Assembly: GCA_026418935.1 (NCBI GenBank)
Contig: JAOAAJ010000034.1
Span: 1-44,869, forward strand
Source of the DNA: Caloramator sp.
GTDB lineage: Bacteria > Bacillota > Clostridia > Clostridiales > Caloramatoraceae
Reading direction: 5' to 3'
DNA: 44,869 nt
Both the position numbers and the translations under genes were made by a program. This document shows positions 36,308-43,129 of this stretch, piece by piece. Every line of letters starts with the position of its first letter. Position 1 is the first letter of the stretch. The notes beneath the pieces were generated by a model, which worked only from the letters and a program-made list of their open reading frames with translations, ran no database searches and was not told the DNA's origin.

Positions 36308-38887
36308 TCTAAATAATTTTGCTATCTCAACTGCAATTAAAATGGAAATTGAGCAAATTGCCACAACTATTATTTGTTCTGAATTCAACAGTTCTATTTT
36401 AAATATTCTTCTTGTTAATGGAGTTATAAATACAACCATTTGAATTAGTAAAGATAGCAATACACCATAATTTAAATATTTATTACTAAACATATTATTA
36501 AAAATTACTGACCTACTATGGTATCTCACATTGAATGCATGGACTAATTGAGATAAACTCAATGTATAGAAGGCCATTGTTCTGGCTATATCCTCATTAA
36601 ATTTTTCTCCATACTTAAAGGCAATTAATGTTGCTATACCTATAAAAATTCCCTGTAAAATTATTCTAAATCCTAATCCCTTTGAGAAAAATCCCTCATC
36701 AGGATCTCTTGGTGGCTCTTGCATAACATTACTTTCTGGAATTTCCATTCCAAGTGCTAATGCAGGGAAGGTATCTGTAACCAAATTCACCCATAGTATG
36801 TGTATTGGTAGTAGCGGTTCAGCCCAGTTAAAAAGTGTTGCTATAAACAGAGTTAAAATCTCTCCAATATTACAGGATAATAAAAAGCTTATAGCTTTTC
36901 TTATATTCGAATAAATTGTTCTTCCTTCCTCTACAGCTGATACAATCGTAGCAAAATTATCATCAGTAAGTATTAAATCAGCTGCCTCTTTAGAAACGTC
37001 AGTTCCAGTTATCCCCATAGCTACTCCTATATTAGATTTTTTAAGTGCAGGTGCATCATTTACACCATCACCTGTCATTGCTACAATTTGACCATTTGCC
37101 TTCCACGCCTCAACTATTCTAACTTTATGTTCTGGTGATACTCTGGCATATACAGAATAATTCTTAACTTTTTCAACTAATTCGTCTTGTGGCATGTTTT
37201 CTAATTCTGCACCTGTTATTGCTTCATTATCATTTTTTAAAATACCTAATTCCTTTGCAATTGCAACTGCTGTTATTTTATGATCTCCAGTTATCATCAC
37301 AGGCTTAATACCAGCAGTTCTACACTTTTTAACAGCCTCCTTTGCTTCTTCTCTTGGTGGGTCTATCATACCAACTAACCCTACAAATATAAGATTCTTT
37401 TCTGCTTCATCTTTATTTATATTATCTACTGTTTTAAAAGCAAATGCTAATACTCTCAATGCCTCTTTTGCCATTTCTTCGTTTGCAGATTTTATCTTTT
37501 TAATATCATCTTCATTTATTTCTCTTATATTTTCACCGTCTAAAATATATGAACATCTTGATAACAGTACATCAGGTGCGCCTTTAACATTAATTTCTAA
37601 TTTATCTTCCACTTTATTAAATGTAGTCATTAGTTTTCTATCTGAATCAAATGGTATTTCATCTATTCTTGGATATTTCTTATCTAATTCTCTTTTATCT
37701 ATTGATACATTTAAAGAAAAGTCAATTAAAGCAGTTTCTGTCGGATCTCCTAATAGTTTAACCTTTCCTTTTTCTTCTACAATCTTTGTATCATTACAAA
37801 GATTAGCAATATGAAATAACTTATTAGCATCTACTATATCGTCTGCAAAAGCATTTGATGTATAAACTTTCTTTACAGTCATTTTGTTTTGTGTTAGAGT
37901 ACCAGTTTTATCAGAACAAATAACTGTCGCACAACCTAATGTTTCTACAGCAGGTAGTTTTCTAACAATAGCATTTTTCTTTATCATCTTTTGTACTCCA
38001 ACTGCAAGAACAATAGTAACAACTGCTGGAAGTCCCTCAGGTATTGCTGCAACAGCAAGGGATACCGATGTCATAAACATATTAAATACTTCTCTTCCTT
38101 CAAAAACACCTATTCCAAACATTATTCCACATATAGCAAGTGCTGATATACCCATCCACTTACCTGCTTCCTCAAGTTTTTCTTGTAGAGGAGTTTTTTC
38201 CTCTTCTACCTTAGCTATCATATCTGCAATTTTACCAATTTCTGTATTCATTCCAGTTTGTACAACCACGCCCAATCCTCTACCATAGGTTACCATAGAA
38301 GACATAAAAGCCATATTCCTTCTATCACCTATTGGTATATTATTTTCTACTAATGTTTCACTATTCTTATCTACAGGGACAGACTCACCAGTTAATGCAG
38401 CCTCCTCAATTTTTAAATTTGATGCTTCAATTAATCTTAAGTCAGCAGGAACATACTTACCAGCTTCAAGTACAACTATATCACCTGGAACTAACTCTCT
38501 TGCAGGTATTTCTTTAGATATTCCATCTCTAATAACATGTGCAAGAGGAGCAGCCATCTTTTTAAGAGCATTTAATGACTCCTCTGCTTTATTTTCTTGA
38601 ATAACACCTAAAACAGCATTTAATACCACAACTAACAAAATAATTACTGTATCTGCAGCCTCTCCTACAAGCCCTGATATAACTGCTGCTACTATTAATA
38701 TAATTACTAAAAAATCTTTAAACTGGTCTATAAATTTTTGAAAAGTCGTTTTTCCTTTTCTTTCCCTAAATTCATTGAAGCCATTTTTTTCAATTCTTTT
38801 TTTAGCCTCTTCATCCGATATACCCTTTTCTGTTGTTTTTAATTCATTAAAAAGTTCTTCCTTTGTTAAGTTGTAAAATTCTTTCAT
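36296..38887 (-). CDS. P-type cation-transporting ATPase, probable Mn2+/Ca2+ exporter
   Basis: An 863-residue P2A-type ATPase. It has an N-terminal cation ATPase domain, an actuator domain with the dephosphorylation motif EEAALTGESVP, and M4 with AAIPEGLPAVVTIVLAVGV. The phosphorylation site is CSDKTGTLTQNKMTV, and the hinge is MTGDGVNDAPALKKS. M6 holds NLVTDTFPALALGME, and ten membrane helices are expected. By homology alone it would be called a Ca2+ ATPase. However, the 5' leader is a yybP-ykoY riboswitch, a class that binds Mn2+, and Mn2+-inducible P-type ATPases are known in lactic acid bacteria and streptococci. Mn2+ export is therefore the better hypothesis, with Ca2+ transport still possible. 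It is a single-gene unit. AAAGGAGG precedes the ATG. Confidence 0.93.
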   Translation of the reverse strand: MKEFYNLTKEELFNELKTTEKGISDEEAKKRIEKNGFNEFRERKGKTTFQKFIDQFKDFLVIILIVAAVISGLVGEAADTVIILLVVVLNAVLGVIQENKAEESLNALKKMAAPLAHVIRDGISKEIPARELVPGDIVVLEAGKYVPADLRLIEASNLKIEEAALTGESVPVDKNSETLVENNIPIGDRRNMAFMSSMVTYGRGLGVVVQTGMNTEIGKIADMIAKVEEEKTPLQEKLEEAGKWMGISALAICGIMFGIGVFEGREVFNMFMTSVSLAVAAIPEGLPAVVTIVLAVGVQKMIKKNAIVRKLPAVETLGCATVICSDKTGTLTQNKMTVKKVYTSNAFADDIVDANKLFHIANLCNDTKIVEEKGKVKLLGDPTETALIDFSLNVSIDKRELDKKYPRIDEIPFDSDRKLMTTFNKVEDKLEINVKGAPDVLLSRCSYILDGENIREINEDDIKKIKSANEEMAKEALRVLAFAFKTVDNINKDEAEKNLIFVGLVGMIDPPREEAKEAVKKCRTAGIKPVMITGDHKITAVAIAKELGILKNDNEAITGAELENMPQDELVEKVKNYSVYARVSPEHKVRIVEAWKANGQIVAMTGDGVNDAPALKKSNIGVAMGITGTDVSKEAADLILTDDNFATIVSAVEEGRTIYSNIRKAISFLLSCNIGEILTLFIATLFNWAEPLLPIHILWVNLVTDTFPALALGMEIPESNVMQEPPRDPDEGFFSKGLGFRIILQGIFIGIATLIAFKYGEKFNEDIARTMAFYTLSLSQLVHAFNVRYHSRSVIFNNMFSNKYLNYGVLLSLLIQMVVFITPLTRRIFKIELLNSEQIIVVAICSISILIAVEIAKLFRKKA

Positions 38888-38917
38888 TGTCTATGACCTC
38901 CTTTATCATTATTATTA

Positions 38918-38961
38918 CAAAACAAAAAGACCTTTATCCATTTTTATATGGATAAAGGTCT
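38918..38961 (-). terminator. Riboswitch-controlled terminator before the P-type ATPase
   Basis: AGACCTTTATCCAT (38928-38941) and ATGGATAAAGGTCT (38948-38961) form a perfect 14-bp stem with a 6-nt loop, followed by TTTTGTTTTG on the minus strand. Its 5' arm contains CCTTTAT, which also closes the aptamer's P1 stem. Aptamer folding and termination therefore exclude each other. Confidence 0.88.
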
Positions 38962-39051
38962 TACTCACAAGCAATGCTTGTTAACCAACCGGGCATTTGC
39001 CGCGATGACGATTGGTTATACTCTAATGAGTCGAGTTACTCCCCTTTATAG
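38948..39051 (-). ncRNA. yybP-ykoY (Mn2+) riboswitch
   Basis: The minus-strand leader of the P-type ATPase gene has the hallmarks of this class. The 5' strand is AAAGGGGAGTA, the core contains CGTCAT and CCGG, and the 3' strand is GTAAGACCTTT, close to the lactococcal yybP aptamer. Three helices branch from P1: ACTC/GAGT, AACCAA/TTGGTT with an inner GGC-AAAT-GCC, and ACAAGC/GCTTGT. P1 pairs ATAAAGG with CCTTTAT, the same bases used by the terminator. Ligand binding should stabilise P1, break the terminator and turn the gene on. The Mn2+ ligand is known for the class; its action here is inferred. Confidence 0.93.
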
Positions 39052-39054
39052 GAA

Positions 39055-39083
39055 ATTTTATACCCTTTAATTGTTATTGTCAA
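39055..39083 (-). promoter_or_regulatory. Promoter of the riboswitch-ATPase transcript
   Basis: On the minus strand, TTGACA (39078-39083), a 17-bp spacer and TAAAAT (39055-39060) immediately precede the aptamer. The -35 is inside the last codons of the TVP38-family gene. Confidence 0.65.
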
Positions 39084-39753
39084 TATCTGAAAGTAAACTT
39101 TTTACAACTTGTTCATTATTTTTGTTTCCCTTATGTTGGATTTTTAATAATAAAGGAATTAATGAAAGAAGTATAATCATAACAACTGAAAATATAAATT
39201 GTCTTGAATAAATATTATTTAAAGAACTACCAAAATTACTATATATAAACGTTCCAGGTATAATACCCAAAAATGAAGCTAATGTATATTTAATAATATT
39301 TATTCTTGATAATCCACATATATAACTAACAACATCACAGGGTAGAATAGGTATAACCCTCATTAAAAATGTTATCTTAAAAGCATTTCTTTCATCAAAG
39401 GAATACTTTTTAATTTTATCTCCAAAATACCTTTCAAAAAAATCCGCACCTAAAAACCAAGATATATAATATGCAATTATTGAACCAACAGTACTACCTA
39501 AAACTGTAAGTACCGTTCCCTTTACAGAACCAAATAATATTCCTCCAAGAACTGAAAATAGGCCTATTGGTAATAATAGTATAGGTCTTAATATACATAA
39601 TAGAAAAAATATAAAAGGAGCGAGCTTCCCATAAGAAGTAACTAAAAGTTTAACATCATTTAAATTATATAAATGAAACTTAATAACTATAATCGTAATT
39701 AAAGTTAAAAATGAAGTTAAAATTATAAATTTTAAATTTCCTAACCTATACAT
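39067..39753 (-). CDS. TVP38/TMEM64 family (DedA-like) membrane protein
   Basis: A 228-residue integral membrane protein with about five or six hydrophobic segments, of the TVP38/TMEM64/VTT (formerly SNARE-associated) family, related to DedA. Recognisable blocks are RPILLLPIGLFSVLGGILFG, GSTVGSIIAYYISWFLGADFFERYF, and FLMRVIPILPCDVVSYICGL with the conserved arginine and proline. The basic C-terminal tail is cytosolic. Family members are implicated in lipid scrambling and membrane homeostasis; the role here is unknown. The start codon overlaps the stop of a 54-codon gene (TAATG), so the two are coupled. Its last codons hold the promoter of the Mn2+-responsive ATPase. Confidence 0.88.
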   Translation of the reverse strand: MYRLGNLKFIILTSFLTLITIIVIKFHLYNLNDVKLLVTSYGKLAPFIFFLLCILRPILLLPIGLFSVLGGILFGSVKGTVLTVLGSTVGSIIAYYISWFLGADFFERYFGDKIKKYSFDERNAFKITFLMRVIPILPCDVVSYICGLSRINIIKYTLASFLGIIPGTFIYSNFGSSLNNIYSRQFIFSVVMIILLSLIPLLLKIQHKGNKNNEQVVKSLLSDIDNNN

Positions 39754-39917
39754 TAATCCATCTCCATTAAACTTTTCATATTACGAAGAAATTCTTTTTT
39801 ATTTTTAGTCAATTCTTCATATTCTTCATTTGTAATTTTATTTTCCTGTAACAAATCTTCTGCAAGTTCAATAAACCTCTCACATAGTAAAATTAAGTCA
39901 TCTTTAACCTTGTCCAT
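39753..39917 (-). CDS. Small 54-residue protein between dacF and the TVP38 gene
   Basis: A 54-codon open frame encoding an acidic, fully helical peptide that starts MDKVKDDLILLCERF and continues with the charged stretches ELAEDLLQENKI and NEEYEELTKNKKEF. It looks like a helix hairpin or short coiled coil with no membrane segment. Its ATG lies inside the last codons of dacF in another frame (25-bp overlap), with GGGGTGG five bases upstream, and its stop overlaps the next ATG as TAATG. Tight packing on both sides supports it as real. I recognise no family. Confidence 0.6.
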   Translation of the reverse strand: MDKVKDDLILLCERFIELAEDLLQENKITNEEYEELTKNKKEFLRNMKSLMEMD

Positions 39918-41080
39918 CCAAACCACCCCAACCCTTTTAAAAAATTATAAATATATTCCTTTATTTTGAAAAAAATGCTTTTTTTATTAAAATTAGCAGT
40001 CGCAACTGCATCTACTTCAACTTGATTAATACTTGTTTTAATAATTATTTTACCAATAATATCTCCTTTATTTATTGTTCTTTTTAGCCTCTCATTTAAT
40101 TGTAACCTTACTTCTGGAATCTCACTTTTTTTCTTCAGTACTACAGCATCTTTTGTAGCTTTATATATTAATTTATTTCCAATATAATCTTTATTTTCTA
40201 CTTGAAATTTATCTTGTTCTAATACAACATAATTTTCGTAATTTTCAATTGCATAATTTAATATTTTTTTTGTATCTTCAAATCTATCTTCTTTTGTGTC
40301 ACATCCTAATACAACGCTTATAAACCTTAAGGGCTTTCCATTTCCATTAGATTTAGTTACATCTATAGTTGATATTAAGCAATACCCTGCTTCTTCTGTA
40401 TAACCTGTCTTTAAACCATCTACCCCTTTAAATTTCCCCAATAACTTATTTGTTGAATAATATATTACATCTTTGTATTTGAATCTATGTAAAGAAGTAT
40501 ACTTTAAAATATCCTTATGTTTAATTAAAATATTATATGCAAGTAATGCCTGTTCATAGGCTGTAGATACATTGTAAACATTATCTCTTGTTAGTCCTGA
40601 AGAATTAACATAATGAGTATTGTTTAAGCCTAATAATTTTGAATTAACATTCATTCTATCAATAAAATCTTCCTTTTTTACTCGTTTAAACTCTTGTTCA
40701 AGTACTTCTGGTGCATTGTTGGCAGAAAAAACTAACATTGCAGTTAATAAATCTTCTATTTTCACTTTTTCTCCAAAGTTTACATTTAATATTGGTTCAT
40801 CATAATTAAATTTTTTATTATCTATATCGTATATTACATAGTTATTTTTATACTTAATACCTAATTCATCAATAAATGTATAATATGTCATTAATTTTGT
40901 TAAAGAAGCTATTGCTCTTTTTTCATCTTTATTCTTTTCAAATAAAACTTTTCCTGTTTCTGCATCAATTAAAACCGCTGATTTACAATTCAACTCATAT
41001 TTTAATTCACCTGCATTAACACATACAATGTTAGAAAAAAATATAATTACAGTACAAACAAAAATAAATATCTTCTTCAT
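39893..41080 (-). CDS. dacF: D-alanyl-D-alanine carboxypeptidase (DacF/PBP5-like)
   Basis: Low-molecular-weight penicillin-binding protein that trims the terminal D-Ala from peptidoglycan stem peptides at the outer face of the membrane. A signal peptide (residues 1-23, MKKIFIFVCTVIIFF) comes first. The active-site triad is complete: SLTK (S59, K62), SAN (in FSANNAPE) and KTG (in DGLKTGYTEEAG). The PBP5 C-terminal domain and a C-terminal amphipathic segment (IYNFLKGLGWFGWTRL) that could anchor it to the membrane follow. At 395 residues it is full length. Whether it is sporulation-specific (DacF) or vegetative (DacA) cannot be decided. It overlaps the small gene downstream. Confidence 0.92.
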   Translation of the reverse strand: MKKIFIFVCTVIIFFSNIVCVNAGELKYELNCKSAVLIDAETGKVLFEKNKDEKRAIASLTKLMTYYTFIDELGIKYKNNYVIYDIDNKKFNYDEPILNVNFGEKVKIEDLLTAMLVFSANNAPEVLEQEFKRVKKEDFIDRMNVNSKLLGLNNTHYVNSSGLTRDNVYNVSTAYEQALLAYNILIKHKDILKYTSLHRFKYKDVIYYSTNKLLGKFKGVDGLKTGYTEEAGYCLISTIDVTKSNGNGKPLRFISVVLGCDTKEDRFEDTKKILNYAIENYENYVVLEQDKFQVENKDYIGNKLIYKATKDAVVLKKKSEIPEVRLQLNERLKRTINKGDIIGKIIIKTSINQVEVDAVATANFNKKSIFFKIKEYIYNFLKGLGWFGWTRLKMT

Positions 41081-41140
41081 TTTCCACCTCTCTAATTATT
41101 TTAACAATTTATTCCTATATATGCAATATTTTTTTAATTA

Positions 41141-41170
41141 TTGATGATATCACTTTACTTAATATATAAT
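41141..41170 (+). promoter_or_regulatory. Promoter of birA
   Basis: TTGATG (41141-41146), an 18-bp spacer and TATAAT (41165-41170) lie about 30 bp before the birA start, in the 121-bp gap to the divergent dacF. No BirA operator was seen here, so birA is probably not autoregulated. Confidence 0.6.
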
Positions 41171-41201
41171 AAAATAATAATACAAGCAATGGGGTGATTC
41201 T

Positions 41202-42173
41202 ATGAAATCCAAAATATTAAATATTTTAAAATCTTCTCATACATACGTTTCAGGTGAAGATATAAGTAAAATATTAGGAATTTCTCGTGCTGCTATATGG
41301 AAGCATATTAATCAATTAAAAAAAGAAGGTTATATAATAGATTCATTAACTAAAAGTGGATATAAACTTATTAGTTCTCCTGATATTCTTTCATTAGATG
41401 AAATAAACCCATATCTAAATACAAAATTCATCGGTCGCAATATATTATATTTTCAAAGTATAGATTCAACTAATTCTTATGCAAAATCATTATCAACAGA
41501 TTGTATAGACGGATTGGTTATAATATCAGAAGAACAAACAAAAGGTAGAGGCAGATTAGGTAGAACCTGGATTTCTCCAAAAGGAAAAGGAATTTGGATG
41601 TCAATAGTTCTTCATCCTAACCTTCCTCCATCTGAAGCACATAAACTTACTATTATTGCTGCCTCTTCAATATATGCTACTCTATCCCCTTTTAATGTAG
41701 ATGTAAAAATTAAATGGCCAAACGACATATTAATAAATGGGAAAAAAATATGCGGAATTTTAACTGAAATGAATGCAGAGTTAAATCATATAAACTATTT
41801 AGTAATAGGAATTGGAATAAATGTTAACTTGGAACTTGAAGATTTTAATGAAGATTTAAAGCAAATTGCAACTTCATTAAGGATAGAAACAGGTAACTTA
41901 ATTGATAGAAAAAAATTAACCGCCGAAATACTTAATAATTTAGAAAAATTTTATATAGACTATCTATCTTATAAAAACATAGCACCATATTTAGAAATAG
42001 TACGTAAAAACTCTGCAATAATAGGTAAAGATGTTGAAATAATTAAGCCAAATGAAAAATTTATTGCAAGAGTAGTTGACATAGATGAAGATGGTCAATT
42101 AATTATAGATAAAAATGGTAATTTAGAAAAACTTCTATCAGGTGAAGTGAGCCTGCATAACACGTATAAATAG
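41202..42173 (+). CDS. birA: Bifunctional biotin ligase / biotin operon repressor BirA
   Basis: Attaches biotin to carboxylase carrier proteins and, as the biotinyl-AMP-bound dimer, represses biotin genes. The N-terminal winged helix (SGEDISKILGISRAAIWKHI) shows it is a group II, DNA-binding BirA. The ligase domain has GRGRLGRTW (residues 115-123), binding biotinyl-AMP, and IKWPNDILINGKKICGIL. The C-terminal SH3-like domain follows (residues 275-323). At 323 residues it is full length. The spacing GGGGTGATTCT supports the ATG. It is convergent with bioY, whose promoter carries a matching operator. Confidence 0.96.
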   Translation: MKSKILNILKSSHTYVSGEDISKILGISRAAIWKHINQLKKEGYIIDSLTKSGYKLISSPDILSLDEINPYLNTKFIGRNILYFQSIDSTNSYAKSLSTDCIDGLVIISEEQTKGRGRLGRTWISPKGKGIWMSIVLHPNLPPSEAHKLTIIAASSIYATLSPFNVDVKIKWPNDILINGKKICGILTEMNAELNHINYLVIGIGINVNLELEDFNEDLKQIATSLRIETGNLIDRKKLTAEILNNLEKFYIDYLSYKNIAPYLEIVRKNSAIIGKDVEIIKPNEKFIARVVDIDEDGQLIIDKNGNLEKLLSGEVSLHNTYK

Positions 42174-42176
42174 TAA

Positions 42177-42211
42177 AAATTCCGATATAATTTAAATTTA
42201 TATCGGAATTT
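42177..42211. terminator. Bidirectional terminator between birA and bioY
   Basis: AAATTCCGATATAA (42177-42190) and TTATATCGGAATTT (42198-42211) form a perfect 14-bp stem with a 7-nt loop between the convergent genes, with A/T-rich flanks on both sides. Confidence 0.85.
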
Positions 42212-42226
42212 CATTTATACTCATTT

Positions 42227-42763
42227 TTAACCTAATATCTTTTTTATTTTTAATCCAACTACTGCTGCTATAAAACATTTTATTAAATCAAATGGCAAAA
42301 ATATTAAAATACCATTTTTAACTGCCCAGAACATAGTTACACCCTTTTTAAAATATAAATTCAAAATAATATATAGATAAGATACACCAAATAAATATAC
42401 AATCAAAAGTCCTAAGAGAGCTGCTGATGTAAAAACAATCAGATTTTGTTTTTTGCTTTTTTCAACCACTTTTCCCGTTGTATATGCGCCAATTATAAAA
42501 CCTAAAATATAACCAAAGCTTGGTTTTAATATAACCTGTATTCCTCCTGTACCACCAGCAAAAACTGGAATACCTATGAGCCCCATCAAAAGATATACAA
42601 TTTGTGAAATTGCAGCCTTTTTAGAATCTAATACAATACCTGACATAATAACAAAAACTATCTGTAAAGTAAACGGAACATAAAATATTGGAATATTTAT
42701 GTATGCACCAACAGCTGTTAAAATTGAAAATAAACTTATAATCACTAAATCTCTTGTTTTCAT
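42227..42763 (-). CDS. bioY: Biotin transporter BioY (ECF S component)
   Basis: Membrane S component for biotin uptake, with six hydrophobic segments. The family motifs are complete: PFTLQIVFVIMSGIVL, GLIGIPVFAGGTGG, and KPSFGYILGFIIGAY, which contains the biotin-binding region. At 178 residues it is normal. AAAGGAGG precedes the ATG. No EcfA/EcfT genes are nearby, so it shares an ECF module or acts alone. No biotin biosynthesis genes are in the window. The BirA operator at its transcription start means it should be repressed when biotin is plentiful. Confidence 0.95.
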   Translation of the reverse strand: MKTRDLVIISLFSILTAVGAYINIPIFYVPFTLQIVFVIMSGIVLDSKKAAISQIVYLLMGLIGIPVFAGGTGGIQVILKPSFGYILGFIIGAYTTGKVVEKSKKQNLIVFTSAALLGLLIVYLFGVSYLYIILNLYFKKGVTMFWAVKNGILIFLPFDLIKCFIAAVVGLKIKKILG

Positions 42764-42775
42764 AAGTACCTCCTT

Positions 42776-42805
42776 TGTAAACTTTTTATTTATTATTGGT
42801 TTACA
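42776..42805. promoter_or_regulatory. BirA operator of bioY
   Basis: TTGTAAAC and GGTTTACA half-sites (core TGTAAAC at 42776-42782, GTTTACA at 42799-42805) are 16 bp apart. This matches the Firmicute BirA box, two inverted half-sites about 14-16 bp apart. It lies between the -10 and the ribosome binding site, so bound BirA would block initiation. Confidence 0.88.
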
Positions 42806-42808
42806 TTT

Positions 42809-42837
42809 ATTATAAAAAATTTTATTTTGATTGTCAA
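42809..42837 (-). promoter_or_regulatory. Consensus promoter of bioY
   Basis: On the minus strand, TTGACA (42832-42837), a 17-bp spacer and TATAAT (42809-42814) are a perfect consensus SigA promoter. It abuts the BirA operator. The next 100 bases toward the tRNA gene hold nothing recognisable apart from its terminator. Confidence 0.88.
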
Positions 42838-42927
42838 ATTTTTTATTATATAATACTTAATTTAAATTATTAAAAAATTAAATGATTCAAAAACTTATTA
42901 TAATAATTAAAAAGCTTCAGTAGTAAA

Positions 42928-42952
42928 AATAAAAAACGCCCTTTAGGCGTTT
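42928..42952 (-). terminator. Terminator after tRNA-Sec
   Basis: AAACGCC (42934-42940) and GGCGTTT (42946-42952) form a 7-bp stem with a 5-nt loop. On the minus strand it is followed by TTTATTTTTAC. It lies 10 bases after the CCA end of the tRNA. Confidence 0.85.
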
Positions 42953-42962
42953 AAATACATTT

Positions 42963-43059
42963 TGGCGGGAGTATGTGGGAATCGAACCCACCCAACGGGT
43001 TATTAGCCCGTCAACTCGGTTTTGAAGACCGGTAGGCACACCAGCACCTATCTACCCCC
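42963..43059 (-). tRNA. selC: tRNA-Sec (anticodon TCA)
   Basis: A 97-nt tRNA with encoded CCA. The anticodon is TCA (43023-43025) in the loop CTTCAAA. The acceptor stem is long (GGGGGTAG against ATACTCCC), as is usual for bacterial tRNA-Sec. The variable arm is long (ACGGG paired with CCCGT), and the T arm is GTGGG-TTCGATT-CCCAC. It has its own promoter and terminator and lies just after selB. It reads UGA as selenocysteine together with SelB. Confidence 0.95.
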
Positions 43060-43069
43060 GTGCCCTTTT

Positions 43070-43098
43070 ATTATATATTAAATAATTATATTTGTAAA
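43070..43098 (-). promoter_or_regulatory. Promoter of tRNA-Sec
   Basis: On the minus strand, TTTACA (43093-43098), a 17-bp spacer and TATAAT (43070-43075) end 11 bp before the tRNA. The region also forms a 15-bp near-perfect inverted repeat (43062-43076 with 43098-43112). Confidence 0.65.
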
Positions 43099-43129
43099 TA
43101 TAATAAAAGAGCAAAAACTATTAATTTTA

